Of a stretch of 64,000 nt of DNA, positions 13,706-25,144 are shown in pieces (position 1 is the first letter of the stretch; each line of letters begins with the position of its first letter). The notes below the pieces were generated by a model that saw only the letters and a program-made list of their open reading frames with translations, did no database searches and was not told where the DNA came from. Position numbers and translations under genes: made by a program. The stretch lies in contig SJRY01000228.1 in assembly GCA_011319805.1 (NCBI GenBank), positions 248,001-312,000 of the forward strand. Reading direction: 5' to 3'. Source of the stretch: Macrocybe gigantea. Lineage: Eukaryota > Basidiomycota > Agaricomycetes > Agaricales > Callistosporiaceae.

Positions 13706-14504
13706 ATGAAACGCAAGTCTGATTCGGACGATGCTCAGCCTGTCACGAAACGAGTCAAGTCCGCAGAAGACACCGGATCCGTTGCACAGACCAACTTGGC
13801 CGTCAAGACATCCGCCGCACCACCGGATAATGCCCCGAAACCCATGACCACGGATAAGGCAGCTGATCCTAAACAGAGGCGTCGCATCAAGAAATTGGCA
13901 CCTCCCCGGCCTTTCCCAGTCGTTCCGACATCCGTATCTGCAACAGGTCCTCGCTCTGCGCATAAGGAGGGGAAGAATTTCATTTGCGTGACTAGGAAGA
14001 CCCCACTGGGCTCGTATATGCGTCGTTGCAAGGACGTCATCATCAAAGACGGGTATGTCCGTGGGTCAAACTTCGTCTTGAGAACTTATTTCAATCAATA
14101 GATGTGGCCACTATTGCGACGTCAGGTACAAAATGCTACACCTGAGCGCAATGGGAGCTGCGATACCCCATCTTCTCCAGCTTACGATGGCTCTTCCGCC
14201 AATACTACCATTCGCGTCGGATGAGATACATATGGAAACCACGACTGGCACTGTAGAGGTGACCGATGAAGTGCTTCCGGATGATGAGGACGAAGACATC
14301 AGCTACGAGACGCGCGGTAAATCCACGCTGAGTATCGTTATCAAACTAGGGGATGGTCAGTTCGAAAGCGACAATACTGTCCCCATTAAGAGGAATGGGA
14401 AAACCCGCCCATCGTCGCGGCGTGTTAAGAGAGGGCTAGCTCAAGCCCCGTCGGCCGAAATCGTGCTGCAAGAACCTGAACAAGAGAGCATGGAGATGTT
14501 ATGA
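13706..14504 (+). CDS. POP7: RNase P/MRP subunit Rpp20 (Pop7), Alba domain
   Basis: This is a subunit of nuclear RNase P and RNase MRP, which mature tRNA 5' ends and process pre-rRNA; in yeast Pop7 pairs with Pop6 to bind the RNA. Two exons (13706-14052 and 14126-14504) give 241 residues. Residues 1-75 are basic and low in complexity, with KRKSDSDDAQPVTKRVK resembling a nuclear signal. The Alba core follows: ICVTRKTPLGSYMRRCKDVI, then after the intron MLHLSAMGAAIPHLLQL and LPPILPFASDEI, then TGTVEVTDEVLPDDEDE and KSTLSIVIKL. The C-terminal tail is charged and unconserved. This is the expected Rpp20 order, with extensions on both ends common in basidiomycetes. Confidence 0.85.
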
Positions 14505-15331
14505 CATGTTCTGGAATGGCAACGTCGACCCTGGCGCGTTCTTGTCTCCATCTTATCTTATCAACGCTCATCTGATAATTCTGATCTTATCAGATAGCAA
14601 CCCGTTCTGATGCCTCTCAGGATCTTTTCCAATTGCCGGTCTTTACACCGCACAATCTCGGAGCTCGGGTTCAATGGCGCGACATTAATTACGTCTGTGA
14701 GAGTTGTGTTTCCATTCAGAAAGTTAGACAGGTCCATGGGAACACTCTCAACCGCCTAGAACATGAATCACTTGTTACAGTCTTCACCCAGTATCAGACA
14801 CATGCCTCATTGGCGCGGGTAGAACTACCGGAGCCGCGCCATTCCCGCTTTCTCTGGAGAGCTACTCCTTCAGCTCACATCCCCAATCATTTCCTATAAA
14901 ATGCAAATGTCAATACCCGGCCCGCACATACACCATGATGTTATTATTGACTACAGTATGGAGCAATGTCATACACCCTTATAATTTCCGCCAACCAAAG
15001 CGCGATCGATTTGCAAAGACGAAGCGATCAATCGGTAAGGCGCTTGAAAAACCATGTCTAGAATTTTTCCTGGGCCATCAGAATACGCCGCTGAAGGGCT
15101 AGCCAAGAGGCGTTCCCTACGGCCGTGAGATTGATTTTTTTACCTTACCCCATTGAAGCCAGTTTGAAGATTGGAGGCGCCGGATTGCGTGCGTGTGCCA
15201 AGGCCGTCGTCAGATATTTAAGAGCGCGGGTGTTGGGAAAACAGAAGAGACCACACAACTACTTTCTCTTGCTCCCATTCGACCACTTTGTTTACAACTT
15301 CTGTATCTTTGACTCGCTCAAGCTCACGCGA
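14505..15331. other. Intergenic region, promoter of the TauD-like dioxygenase
   Basis: No gene is supported. A TATTTAAG at about 15214-15221, some 110 bp before the dioxygenase ATG, is a candidate TATA element. A run of short TCTTATC/TGATAA-type words lies near 14550-14595. Confidence 0.35.
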
Positions 15332-16747
15332 ATGGTAGCTGAAACGCCCAAGCAGCCCGATATCGAGTATCATCCAGACCAGACAAAATACGGCGCGCGG
15401 ACAGCACGTCGTCTATCAGAAAACCCTGATCTTCCGAATGTGCCTCTCCCAGAAGGCTTTCCGGCGAAAGTTGAGGGGCCGATCGTCTGGGAAGGCAAGG
15501 ACTGGACGAACGAGGACCAGTGGGTCTATCGGCTCAGCGACGCAGAGCTCAAGGAGATCGACGATGCTGTTGCGCATTTCAAAGGTTCGGCCCTTGACTC
15601 TCCGAGTTCGCATTCATGCTGCCCAACTGGTGTGCTAACGCGAATGCAAAAGGCTTGAGCAAGCCGTTAGGCTACATTGGAAGAGAAACTTTTCCGTTGC
15701 CTACTTTGGACGCAACACTCAAGAACCTCGCCCATGAGCTTTATTCCGGGCGCGGTTTCTTTGTTTTGCGCACGATTCCCGTCGACAAGTACTCCCGAGA
15801 AGAAATCGCGATTCTCTATGCTGGTGACTAAATACGCATCTAATCTATTGCATTCCTTATCAGATTGATCTTGTCTCCCACTCAGGCATTTCCTCCCACG
15901 TCGGCTCTGCGCGTGGAAAACAAGACGCGACGGGCGCCGTGCTGGCGCACATTAAAGACCTCACAGTGAGTCATGCACACGAGAAGGGAGGGATCGGCAA
16001 CGCGGCGTACACGACCGACAAGCAAGTCTTCCACACCGACGTGGGTGACCTGATCGCTCTGATGGCGCTGTCCGGCGCGGCAGAGGGCGGGACATCCCGC
16101 CTGAGCAGCGGCGGTCGAGTGTATAATGATTTGGCTGCTACGAGGCCTGACTTGGTCAGGACATTGTCCGAGCCGTGGCCGCTTGACAGGTTGGCGACAC
16201 GATGACTTTGCTCCTTGCGTAGCAACTGACTTGCGTCCTTCAATAGCTTTGGAGGTGATCCGGGTTACACCACAAGGCCCTTATTATACCATGAAGATGG
16301 GCACATCATCATTCAGTACTCACGTCGCCACTTCACGGGGTACAAAGGGCAGAAGCGCAGTCCCCACATTCCTCCGATCACAGAGGCTCAGGCGGAGGCG
16401 CTGGACGCGGTGCACTTCCTGGCTGAGAAACACTCACTCGCACTGAACTTCCAGAAGGGAGACATTCAGTACATCAACAGCTTGGGCCTCTTGCACGCTC
16501 GAGATGCGTTCCGCGATGACGAAAAACATACGTAAGAATTTGGCACCTTGATGTGCTTGAAAGTTGTTAAACTGTCCGATATAGGCGTCATTTAATCCGC
16601 TTGTGGTTGAGAAACGAGGAGCTGGCGTGGAAGACACCCGGTCCGTTGGAACCTATCTGGAAAAGGTTGTATTCCGTGGGTCCTGAGGAGCAACGGTTCC
16701 CGTTGGAGCCCGAGATTCGAAGGAAGGCCAATGGCATGACCAAGTGA
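15332..16747 (+). CDS. TauD/TfdA-family Fe(II)/2-oxoglutarate dioxygenase
   Basis: A non-haem iron dioxygenase that uses 2-oxoglutarate and O2 to hydroxylate a small molecule; the substrate is not identifiable (taurine and alkyl-sulfate or clavaminate-like substrates are family options). Five exons are in phase: 15332-15584, 15653-15823, 15886-16189, 16247-16531 and 16585-16747, giving 391 residues. The first two iron ligands are in FHTDVGDL (HxD). The distal region reads INSLGLLHARDAF followed, across the last intron, by RHLIRLWLRNEE, the arrangement of this fungal subfamily. The start codon chosen is the ATG of MVAETPKQPDIEYHP; the open frame extends further 5' but without conserved sequence. 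No lesions were found. Confidence 0.88.
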
Positions 16748-16921
16748 ATGTTATGAGCCATTATCATACCTGACAATGTAAAAGTAGCACAGCCACACGG
16801 CATTGGTGCTGACGCAGCAACGCGGCGCTGACTCGACACAAAAGCGTGTGCCCCTATTCCGGCCATCTAACTTTGCCACCACCACCACTCGACACAGAAC
16901 CGCAAGTAAAAGCTTTTCGAG

Positions 16922-18436
16922 ATGCTTCACGCATCTCAGGGTGTCCGGGCAGCCACCCGCAAGGCTCCCAACATCCTCGCGCACAGCCATGCAGGCCCAA
17001 GCGCCAACGGCGGCATCGCAGCCTCGCGGAGCCTGCACTTTTCGTCTTTTCGCCGAATCCCGACGCAGATCCCACAACCCGGCGTTGCTCAGAAGCTTTT
17101 TACTCAATCTCGCAACCTTTTAGCACAATTCTTCAACCATCTTACTGCACCTGGCCTTCGTCTGCCATCCACACCGTCTGCCTCTCGATCGCTTCATGGA
17201 ACGTCCTTGTCAACGAAAGCGTCGATCCAGAATGGACTATCTTTCCCAACCAGAGTTGCTCTTTCCCGGCCTCTACAGCCATTCCATCTCCCCCGGCCGC
17301 CAATCGTTCCTCGAAGCGTGCCCAAGTCGGGCTCGGAACGGCACGAAACTTTTCATCCGCGCGTCCAATTTTCCAAAACCTCGTGGAGAATGTGCCCATT
17401 GCAGGTCGAGCTTTCTACGAGGCTGACTGGGAGATCAAGATGCAGAAAGAGAAGGAAAACATGCGCAAGTTTGCCAGAACTTCTTCCTCGACCAAGAAGT
17501 CGTCCAGAAAGGAGAAGATGAAGCCCCGGGACATGGGCATCGTGTAAAGGAGAACGTCCTTCCTAGTGAAAGTGCCAACGATGTCGCCGAGCTTGATGAG
17601 TATTTCCCTAAGCGGGCTGTTCCGCCGTCACCACTTGCCTTCTCGTACCCCTCGCGCCGACTCCCACGACTCGCGTCCCGTTATCTCAAGTATCGCCCAC
17701 AGACACATCGCTTCTCCCTCTGTCTGTATTAGCGTCTACGCACGGCTCATACGACCTGCACTCTGCGCGTTTCGACGCTTTTCAGCGCCTCGATGTGGCG
17801 AACGTTTGGGAGCGCGGCGTGCAGTGCTCTGCCTTCTCGCACGGCGGCGGCGGCATGGATGGCGTTTGCACCATGCTCAAGCTCGAGTTCATTGGGTGGA
17901 CCAAGGCCGAGGTGCGCGCCGTGCTGGGCGAGAGTGGCACAGGTTGGTGTGTACTTGAGGAGCGACGGCTCGAGGATGAGGAGAATGTCCGCTTGCCGTT
18001 CGAAGACGAGGAAGACGACAGCCTTTCGTCAGACAATTCGTCTGTCCTTTCGGGTGCGTTGGATGACGACAGCGACTGGACCTCGCCATCCATGTCTGAA
18101 GTTGTAGAGGTCGTTGCGGACATCGACCCAGCGCAATCTTTCATCCTACCCACGCTCGATGTCTCGGACATCTCGTCAGCCCCGCTTTCGGTGTCTTCAC
18201 CGTCTTTGATGCCCAGCATGTCCCACTTGGAGTCGTTCTCGCCCACGCACGAACGGGACGAGTTTGATCCCTGGTCGGAAATCTCGTCCGATTCGGAGTC
18301 AGATTCGTTCAGTGTATACTCTGGTACAGAGAGCTTCGTCGACCCGCCCTCTATCAATGGGTATTTCGCGTTCAGCTCTCAATACCTGACCGCGCGACAT
18401 CCACAAACACTCGCCCGCGCGAAGCCATGTTTATAA
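16922..18436 (+). CDS. Unknown protein, coding sequence broken by three apparent -1 shifts
   Basis: Coding sequence runs through this interval but changes frame three times, always by -1, and ends in the frame it began in. Segment 1 (MLHASQGVRAATRKAP...) is basic, rich in Ser and Arg, and could be a mitochondrial presequence. Near CCC at about 17315 it passes to VGLGTARNFSSARPIFQNLV and EADWEIKMQKEKENMRKF. Near CCCC at about 17523-17526 it passes to VKENVLPSES...LDEYFP. At about 17600-17650 it passes to LVPLAPTPTTRVPLSQVSP and continues to the stop at 18434-18436. The C-terminal half holds a folded-looking GVCTMLKLEFIGWTKAEVR and GESGTGWCVLEE, then a long acidic Ser-rich tail. No family is recognised. 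Three single-base contractions in an otherwise well-formed gene suggest assembly error more than decay. Confidence 0.55.
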
Positions 18437-18891
18437 TTATGCTTGATTCTCAGCTCCTACATCATCACATTTTCGCTCCTTGTATTTTCCTTTTTTTTTC
18501 TTTCTTTTATTGAGCTTTTGTTTTCATACACGTAAATATGACTGTAGCCCAGACAGTCACTCGCAGCACATAAATTTGAATGAATGACGGTATTATGCAC
18601 ACCGACGCACGCCACAGTTGCAAGTAGAAGAAGGCTTGCGTCAATAGACTGATCCAACGAAAGTTGTGGCAGACAGATGGGGAGTACATCTTGGCGTTGT
18701 GGTATTGAGTCGGCGCTAGTAACGACGAATGATATTTCTGATTTCGTACAGTATTTGGCAATCTACTTCTTCAGAACAGGATAGGCATGATTGGAGGAAC
18801 AGAATGTAAGCACTTTCACAAGTCAGATCTGTTGGTACAATGAAAATACATAAGTCGATAAGTTCGTCATAGCCCCACTCTGTTTTCTGAT
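18437..18891. other. Convergent 3' region
   Basis: The unknown gene on the plus strand and the MIF gene on the minus strand both end into this stretch. It includes a T-rich tract at about 18490-18510. No gene is supported. Confidence 0.4.
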
Positions 18892-19508
18892 CTATTTCTT
18901 GAATATGTTGGCAAACGTCGTCCCCTTGTGACTGGAGAACATGATTAACAGAAACTTCACAACGCAGAACAAAGCTCATACCCCATGAAAGCCCTGCCAG
19001 GGTCGATGAATTTTCTTTAAACAGGATCAGACAAGTTTGCCGGAATTGATATTCGAACCAGGGCATACACATATCCGCGATCACCGGGCACCCCCAATTT
19101 CTCCTTGAAGAAATCAAAGAAAGCCTTGCTGTACTTTTCGTTGGCTTGCTCGTTTAAATTATCCAAGCTGGTCTGGAGCGAAACGTGGAAAAATAGACTT
19201 TTTGCTTCCGATCGTGAGACATACCACGGTGAGCAGAAAAGCGGGATCAAATGTGCCTTGGAAAGTGAGGGTCTCGTTGTATGTGACGCTGATGGCGATG
19301 TATAGTTCGGGTTTTCCGAGGGTCTCTGCTCCGACCTTTGACAGTGTTAGCACGCTGCGCAGGGTAAGTAGACAACGGGAGCGAAACCTTGGAAAACTCG
19401 AGGGCAAAAGCCTTCGGATCAGCGATCTAGACGTGACGTCAATAGCCGTTCCGTTGATCGACAGATGGCATACATACTTTGACGTTGGTGACGAGCTCGA
19501 GGGAGGGC
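18892..19508 (-). CDS. MIF-family tautomerase (macrophage migration inhibitory factor / dopachrome tautomerase-like)
   Basis: A member of the tautomerase/MIF superfamily, small trimeric proteins whose catalytic base is the amino-terminal proline. Six short exons (19476-19508, 19388-19426, 19225-19335, 19069-19172, 18982-19014, 18892-18931) join in phase to a 119-residue protein, the usual MIF length. The catalytic Pro follows the initiator Met (MPSLELVTNV). Other family landmarks are GKPELYIAISV, SLDNLNEQANEKYSKAF, LGVPGDRGYVKFIDPGRAFMG and the closing GHKGTTFANIF. The last two junctions matter: reading through them gives unrelated sequence, while splicing restores the MIF C-terminus. The physiological substrate in fungi is not known. 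It is divergent from the PLC gene across 278 bp. Confidence 0.85.
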
Positions 19509-19786
19509 ATTTCTGGTGGTGAGTCTCGAATTTGAGATTGCTGGAACCTGACTTCACGATGTCGCATCCATGGGAGACCACGAGCTTATTTGGGGTTGTG
19601 ATTCAACAGCCTCTGGAACCTGAACCCCGCGACGAACACGTGACAATGTGTTACCCTGCAATGCCCAATTTAGGCTAGCTTGGCTTCGATTTTTGAGGCG
19701 CGGTCGGTGGACGTCCTCGAGCTCTCAACGGTCGTTCCCTCCGCCCCCTCCTTCCCCACGTCTCCCGCTCCTCGCCCTGTTCAGTC
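19509..19786. promoter_or_regulatory. Shared divergent promoter, MIF-like tautomerase / PI-PLC-like gene
   Basis: The two ATGs are 278 bp apart on opposite strands. No clear TATA box was seen. Confidence 0.45.
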
Positions 19787-21363
19787 ATGCAGCTCACCAT
19801 CGTTAACCTCACCGACCAAGTCATCTATTCCAAACACAAGAAACCCTCCACGTCCCATGCTCACGACGGGGCAGGCGTCCAGCTTGCCCTCAATCCTTTC
19901 CCGGAAACGACTGACATTAAGCTCCCAAAGATGTGCATCAAACTTCTATTATCACACACTAGCTCCGAAGAGCCTGACAAGGCCTTCAACGAGGCAACGC
20001 CCCCAGTCGAGGGCTTCTTAATTCGCCTTTCCTTGGCTGTCAGCGCCGTTTGGCGCGTTGTACCTGTCCCAGACAAATGTCCATGGAGACTGTACATTAG
20101 TAGAGTGAGCTCAACGATGCTCGAGTCTTTGCCGTCATTCTCATGGAGGCCGCAGATCTCCAGAACCCATCAGAAACTCACCATACTCGCTCGTCGGAAT
20201 TTGTCCACGTTTTTATCAGACATGCCTGATCGTCTGAGACTGTCTTCTTTATGCCTACCAGGTAATCTCTGCCACAACTCAGCGGCCATCCAGGTGTAAA
20301 TTTCATTCTTTTCATCTTAATAGGAACCCATGACACGTAAGTCCTTGAAGCTTCGACTTCGCCCTGAATTTAACCAAAAATCTACAGGATGGCGTTCTAT
20401 GGCTGGCCAATATCTCAATGCCAAACCCACAAGACACCTCTTGCGACTCAGCTGCGGTCCGGCGTCCGTGTCATCGACATCCGTCTCTCTATCATAAAGT
20501 CCCATTTAATAGCTTATCATGGTGTTTATCCTGAACGAACGCCATTTCAAGACGTACTAGCAATTGTACACGCATTCCTTACTGCGCCGGAAACATCTAG
20601 AGAAACTGTCGTCATGTCTATCAAGCAAGAAGATTTCGCAAAGAATTCGTATCTTGATTTTTCACGCCTCGTACGCGAGGAAATATTTAACGGCCCGGGT
20701 GGCCGAGATATGTGGTTTTTCGAAAACAGGATACCCTCTTTGGGTGAGGTCAGGGGCAAAGTCGTTCTCTTCAGTCGCTTCGGAGGCAATGGCGAAGGCT
20801 GGGAGAACGGGCTCGAGGGTTTGGGCATACATCCCCTAGTTTGGCCCGACAGCGAGAAGAATGGCTTCTCGTGGCAATGTAAGGATATCTTGGTTCGAAC
20901 ACACGATTGGTAAATCTTCGATCTTAGTCTACTTCGCGAGCCGCCGATTCTTATCCTCCATAGGTACAACATACCCTCGTTCTTGGCTATACCAGAGAAG
21001 GTTTCTCTCGCTACCCAGATTCTCCTCCCCCAGTCTGAGGACCCTTCGACGCCCGCGCTCAACATGTCCTACCTATCGGCCGCCTCGTTCCCGTTTGCAC
21101 TTCCTCCCACTGTGGCGAAGGGCTTCGGCTGGCCCAAGATAGGTTTAGGGGTCGAAGGCATCAACAGCAGATTCACAAAGTGGCTCTTGGACCTCCTGAG
21201 CGACGAAGACGTTGCTTCCGCTGGGGAGAAGGCGACTGAGGACGGTCCACGGATCCGAGGGTGGGCGCTCATGGACTACTATGCTGATCCTGAGGCTGCC
21301 CTCTCACCCCTGTTGGTTGAGTGCAACTACAGGGGACGACGGCAAGGCGAGGAAGGCTGGTGA
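19787..21363 (+). CDS. PI-PLC X-domain phosphodiesterase
   Basis: A phosphatidylinositol phospholipase C X-domain protein of the bacterial-like, calcium-independent type, acting on inositol lipids or related phosphodiesters. Four exons are in phase: 19787-20261, 20324-20336, 20388-20909 and 20964-21363, giving 469 residues. The N-terminal 155 residues (MQLTIVNLTDQVIYSKHKK) form a beta-rich domain with no catalytic motif. The catalytic domain starts at MPDRLRLSSLCLPGTHDTMAF, with the first catalytic His in GTHDT and the second in IAYHGVYPE. VIDIRLS and TVVMSIKQED are further X-domain strands. The 13-base second exon encodes most of the GTHDT motif. No signal peptide or GPI signal is evident, and no Y, C2 or EF-hand domain is present. 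Confidence 0.87.
20324..20336 (+). other. 13-base micro-exon carrying the catalytic His of the PLC
   Basis: Flanked by acceptor taatag and donor gtaagt, these 13 bases supply the end of Gly, then Thr-His-Asp and the start of Thr in PGTHDTM. Skipping it removes the first catalytic histidine and shifts the frame (13 is not a multiple of 3). Confidence 0.8.
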
Positions 21364-23114
21364 GACAATGTCTCCCACCATTCCTCTTTCACGATTTTTA
21401 ATCAATCTCTTCCCGCTATCTGTACGTCTATCCGACCCTTTCGGTACTTACCTTTCGTTTTATTTCTTGCAAGGAATACCTTATACCACGCTCAGGGCGA
21501 TAATAGTAATCTTAATCACTACGCTCGTTTCCGGGTTCTGTCTTTTTTTCATGTCATGCAGAGTAGCCGAAGTTCCTCAATACAGATGTGATGTCTTCAT
21601 GCCCCTTACATTAGGCTCGACGAGGAGCAAACAAGCAAACAAGAAAATTATTCTAACCGGAATCTGTTACTCGGTGTACGAGTTTCAAATTCGACGTGAA
21701 CAAGCCCTGCAATGATTTCCGTGTGGAATGAACCAAACTCGCTTGTCACTCTGACTCTATGCATATACAAAACATCCGTTTTACGCTATTGCCAAGAGGA
21801 TTGGCAGGGTCAGTCGACGTGATGTCGAGGCGAGCGGTACCTTGGAGCACCAAAAGGCACCCGATTTTTCCAGCATGGAAAATGCGGGGCATGGGCGGTC
21901 CGTCGCCGCTTTCAGCGACGCAAGTGGTATTGTCCTCTTCCATAGAACAAATTCATACATGCGCGGCGTCGTAGTCAAAGCCAAGCCATCATAATAGACA
22001 AGGCCCTGGCGCCTGGTTCGCGTACGACAACTCTTGGCCATCTGTCTACCACTGCCCGCGCACCATCCCTTTCTCATATCGCTTGCATGGAACCACGACT
22101 CGCTTTGGTCCAGTCACACAAATACCCTTTTCTCTATGCAGCATAGTTCATGATCAAAGCTTGACAGTTGAGGTGTCCAAGGTCCCTCCACCACATATTA
22201 ATGATGGCAGGTAAAAGAAAAGAACACGAAAGGAATCGAATAATTAGGCACGTTTGTGGAGAAAAACAGCGCAATAGGTCCGGCCCAACCTCGAAGCACG
22301 GGACAATCAGCCACAATCGTCGGGAAAGAAGCCGAATTCGGCCATGATGTCTTTTAGCCCATCATGGGCCAATGCCTGCGGGATTTACGCCTCTTGTCGT
22401 GACTGGTCAAACTGGGAACATGTTTAACCGATCCGTCCGGAAAGTAAGTCCCTGTATAAGGCGTACGCGTGACCAACATGATTGCTGTGGTTCCCTTTCC
22501 GCCAGTTGATGAACTAGCCCATGCCACTGCCCGCTTTCACGGAACATACCAGCCAGAGAGAAGAACACAGTGCGACCTAGGCTTCCAGCGGAGTTGGCTC
22601 TTGCGATGCAGGTACGTTTGAATCCGATGGTGATTGCATTGTTCCCTCACGACCGATGAAAGCTACCTCGCTAGGACCTTGGCCCGGAGGGAAAGACCAG
22701 GCACATCGGAAGCAAAATCCTTCACTTCAATGCTTGGCAAGTTGGAGCATCAGCAGGGGACAGCACTTCAGTCGGATGCGCTGTAAATGAGCGAAAATCG
22801 CCAGGGCTGTATTTTGATAAGATATCCCAATTACATTCAATGGCAATCGTTCATGTGAATGGCGTCTTGCTTCTTTCCCCGATCATAATCGTGGGTTGAT
22901 GAGGTCGAAGACAGTAGCCAAGAGGCCAAGACCATCCGCGTTCGCAAATCGACTCCGCGACAATTCTCATCGTCAAACGGGGAAATATTTCCCTAGTACA
23001 ATAGTCTATTTGCATAAGGTTAGACTATCGACAATAAAGAAGAGCATGCTTGTCTTGTCCAATTGAATGGTGTTCCTATAATACAAGTCGAATGTCGTAT
23101 GCACTGTCAAATGT
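21364..23114. other. Intergenic region, no supportable gene
   Basis: PLC and glutathione reductase converge here. The minus strand at 21746-22077 has overlapping short open frames without recognisable motifs or splicing. Nothing else is seen over about 1.7 kb. Confidence 0.4.
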
Positions 23115-24927
23115 TCAACGAAGCGTCACTAATTCTGATTGATAAGAGGAATCGATTAGTTATCATTGTGTGACGATGTGAGTAAGAAGTCAGCACACCT
23201 TCTCCCGAGGTAGGGTGAATTGCGACGGTATCATCGAGATCCTGCTTTCGAGCTGTAAAAAAACGTCATCAGAAGTTGTCCCGATATTTAGCGATAAAGC
23301 AGACAAACCTCCCATTTTAATAGCGACGCCGAAACCTTGCATAATCTCGTCACTGCCAAGGCCAATGATATGAAGGCCTACGACACGTTCTTCGGGCCCA
23401 ACGCAAACGAGTTTGTATACTGATGGTTCCTTGTGTTCTTCGTCGATCATGGAGAAGTACAGTGCCCTGAACGATGACTTGTCTACAAAGGTCATTAGCA
23501 TAAGCCAAGACTCTCAACGAAGGAAACGCCGCACAGATTTTTACAGCATCACCGTACTTCTTGCGGGCTTGAGGCTCTGTTAGGCCCACAGTGCCAAGAG
23601 TCGGATGACTACAAATAACGTAAACCTTGCATTCAAGTCTAACCTGGGTATTATCAAACGCACGAAAAAACGACCGTTGGAATGTTCGCATAGTCCAGCT
23701 TCTCGTACTTGAAATGTTCAGGGCCAAAGAGGCGGTTGGAGAGTCGCCTTCCAGCTGCAATCGCCACTGGTGTCAAGAGGGCCTTGCCTTGGACATCACC
23801 AATGGATGTAATGCCGGGAACGTTGGAGTTCTGGTATTCATCTACGATAACGTTGCCCTTCTCGTCAAGCTTGACGCCGACTTCTTCCAAACCCATGCCT
23901 TTGGTATTGGCTTTGCGACCGATTGCCCACAAGACGGTGTCGACTTCGATCTTCTCTCCTTTATCGGTGTGGACCGTCAATGTCTGGCCTTTAGCGCCTT
24001 CCACCTTCTTGACTTTGCTCGACTTGTGAATCTTTATACCAGTGTGTTCCATCCAGGGCGTCAGCGTTTCTTGGAGAGTCGGATCAAAAGTCCTCAAGAT
24101 AGTTTCGCCACGGATGACCAAATGCGTCTCAGTCCCAAGACTATTGAAAACGCCGGCAAGTTCGACAGCAATATAGCCTGCTCCAATGACGGCGACGCGT
24201 TTGGGCTGTTCTTCAAGCTGGAAGAAGCCATCAGAGTCGATACCCAACGATGCGCCGGGAATCTCATCGTCAGATGGAATGATAGGGTGTCCGCCAGTAC
24301 TAATGCAGATGTTGTCGGCCTTCAGGGTGTACTTGCCTTTGTCATCCGGCAAAGTGACTTCGATGGTGTTTTTGGAAGTCAAGCGACCAATGCCATGATG
24401 GTATTCGACTCCCTCACGGTCAAGATTGTTTGCGTAGATTCCGTTCAATTTATGGATGTATGCGTCTCTTTTCTTCTTAAATGCTGCCCAATCGAACTTG
24501 GGGGCCGGGACTCCGTTGAACATGTAACTGGAAGCGTGGTGAGCAACCTTATCTGCGAGGTCTGCAGCGTGCCACATGATCTATCACAGAAATCTTGTCA
24601 GTGCTCAGGATAGTGCAGTGCTAGTGTATGCTATGCACCTTCTTCGGCACACAACCTGATAAAAGGCTTCAGAAGTGGCCCTCTTATGCGTTGGGATCAT
24701 TTCACTTACCGACGTTAACGCAGGTGCCACCCAGATATGGATCCTTTTCGATGACAGCGACCTTCTTGCCGTAAAGCGCCGCACGACGCTATCAGGCCGT
24801 GTTCAGTGCATGCTTATCTGCGTCCGGGCAAGAAAGACATTACCGAGGAAGCAACACCACCGCTTCCACCACCAATCAGGATATAGTCATACTTATCAGT
24901 CGTTGGTTTATCGTGAATGGGCGGCAT
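23115..24927 (-). CDS. GLR1: Glutathione reductase
   Basis: This FAD enzyme uses NADPH to reduce glutathione disulfide. The annotated start is [20 protein letters not shown]; the FAD-binding GGGSGG follows at once. The redox-active pair is in [13 protein letters not shown], split over three exons, with the second Cys on a 17-base exon (24639-24655). The long central exon (about 23654-24577) holds the NADPH-binding [13 protein letters not shown] and the second FAD motif [17 protein letters not shown]. Downstream exons give [45 protein letters not shown] and the catalytic His in VAIHPTS. A final exon with only a few codons reads VTLR-stop. All parts splice in phase. A further in-frame presequence without an ATG lies upstream. 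Confidence 0.95.
24639..24655 (-). other. 17-base micro-exon carrying the second redox Cys of glutathione reductase
   Basis: The exon encodes the end of Gly, then Cys-Val-Pro-Lys-Lys of the CxxxxC site. It lies between a ttatcag acceptor and a gtgcat donor. Skipping it would delete the catalytic cysteine and shift the frame. Confidence 0.85.
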
Positions 24928-25117
24928 GCTAGCTGATGGACTGGTGCTGAAAGCTCGTGCGATCTGATGAACGTGACAAGCAGAAGGTGTCACTCGGCTC
25001 AATCCAACACACTTTGCACCGGAATCCGGAAGTATCACTCACCTGCTGGAGTCTGTGGCTGGGACTGTATAGTCTCGGCTGCCTGCTGAGTTGGGTCAGA
25101 CGTAATATGGACGCCAG
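24928..25117 (-). other. In-frame, AUG-less presequence upstream of glutathione reductase
   Basis: Upstream of the first ATG (24927) the frame stays open. An intron (24964-25042, donor gtgagt, acceptor catcag) joins 24928-24963 to 25043 and beyond in the same phase. The translated leader is NLASILRLTQLSRQPRLYSP, then SHRLQQIARAFSTSPSAS. It has no acidic residue and several Arg, typical of a mitochondrial presequence. There is no ATG on this strand between the reductase ATG and the TATA box. The CTG at 25115-25117 has A at -3 and G at +4. Whether it is used for initiation is inference. Confidence 0.45.
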
Positions 25118-25144
25118 GTTGATGGGATTCGCAGCGCTCTGCGC

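Noticed and set aside
17782..18357. A 191-codon Ser-rich open frame on the minus strand
   Set aside because: Antisense to the acidic Ser-rich tail of the unknown protein gene; no start context or splicing.
23627..24613. A 328-codon open frame on the plus strand
   Set aside because: It lies exactly opposite the long central exon of glutathione reductase, which has all FAD and NADPH motifs.
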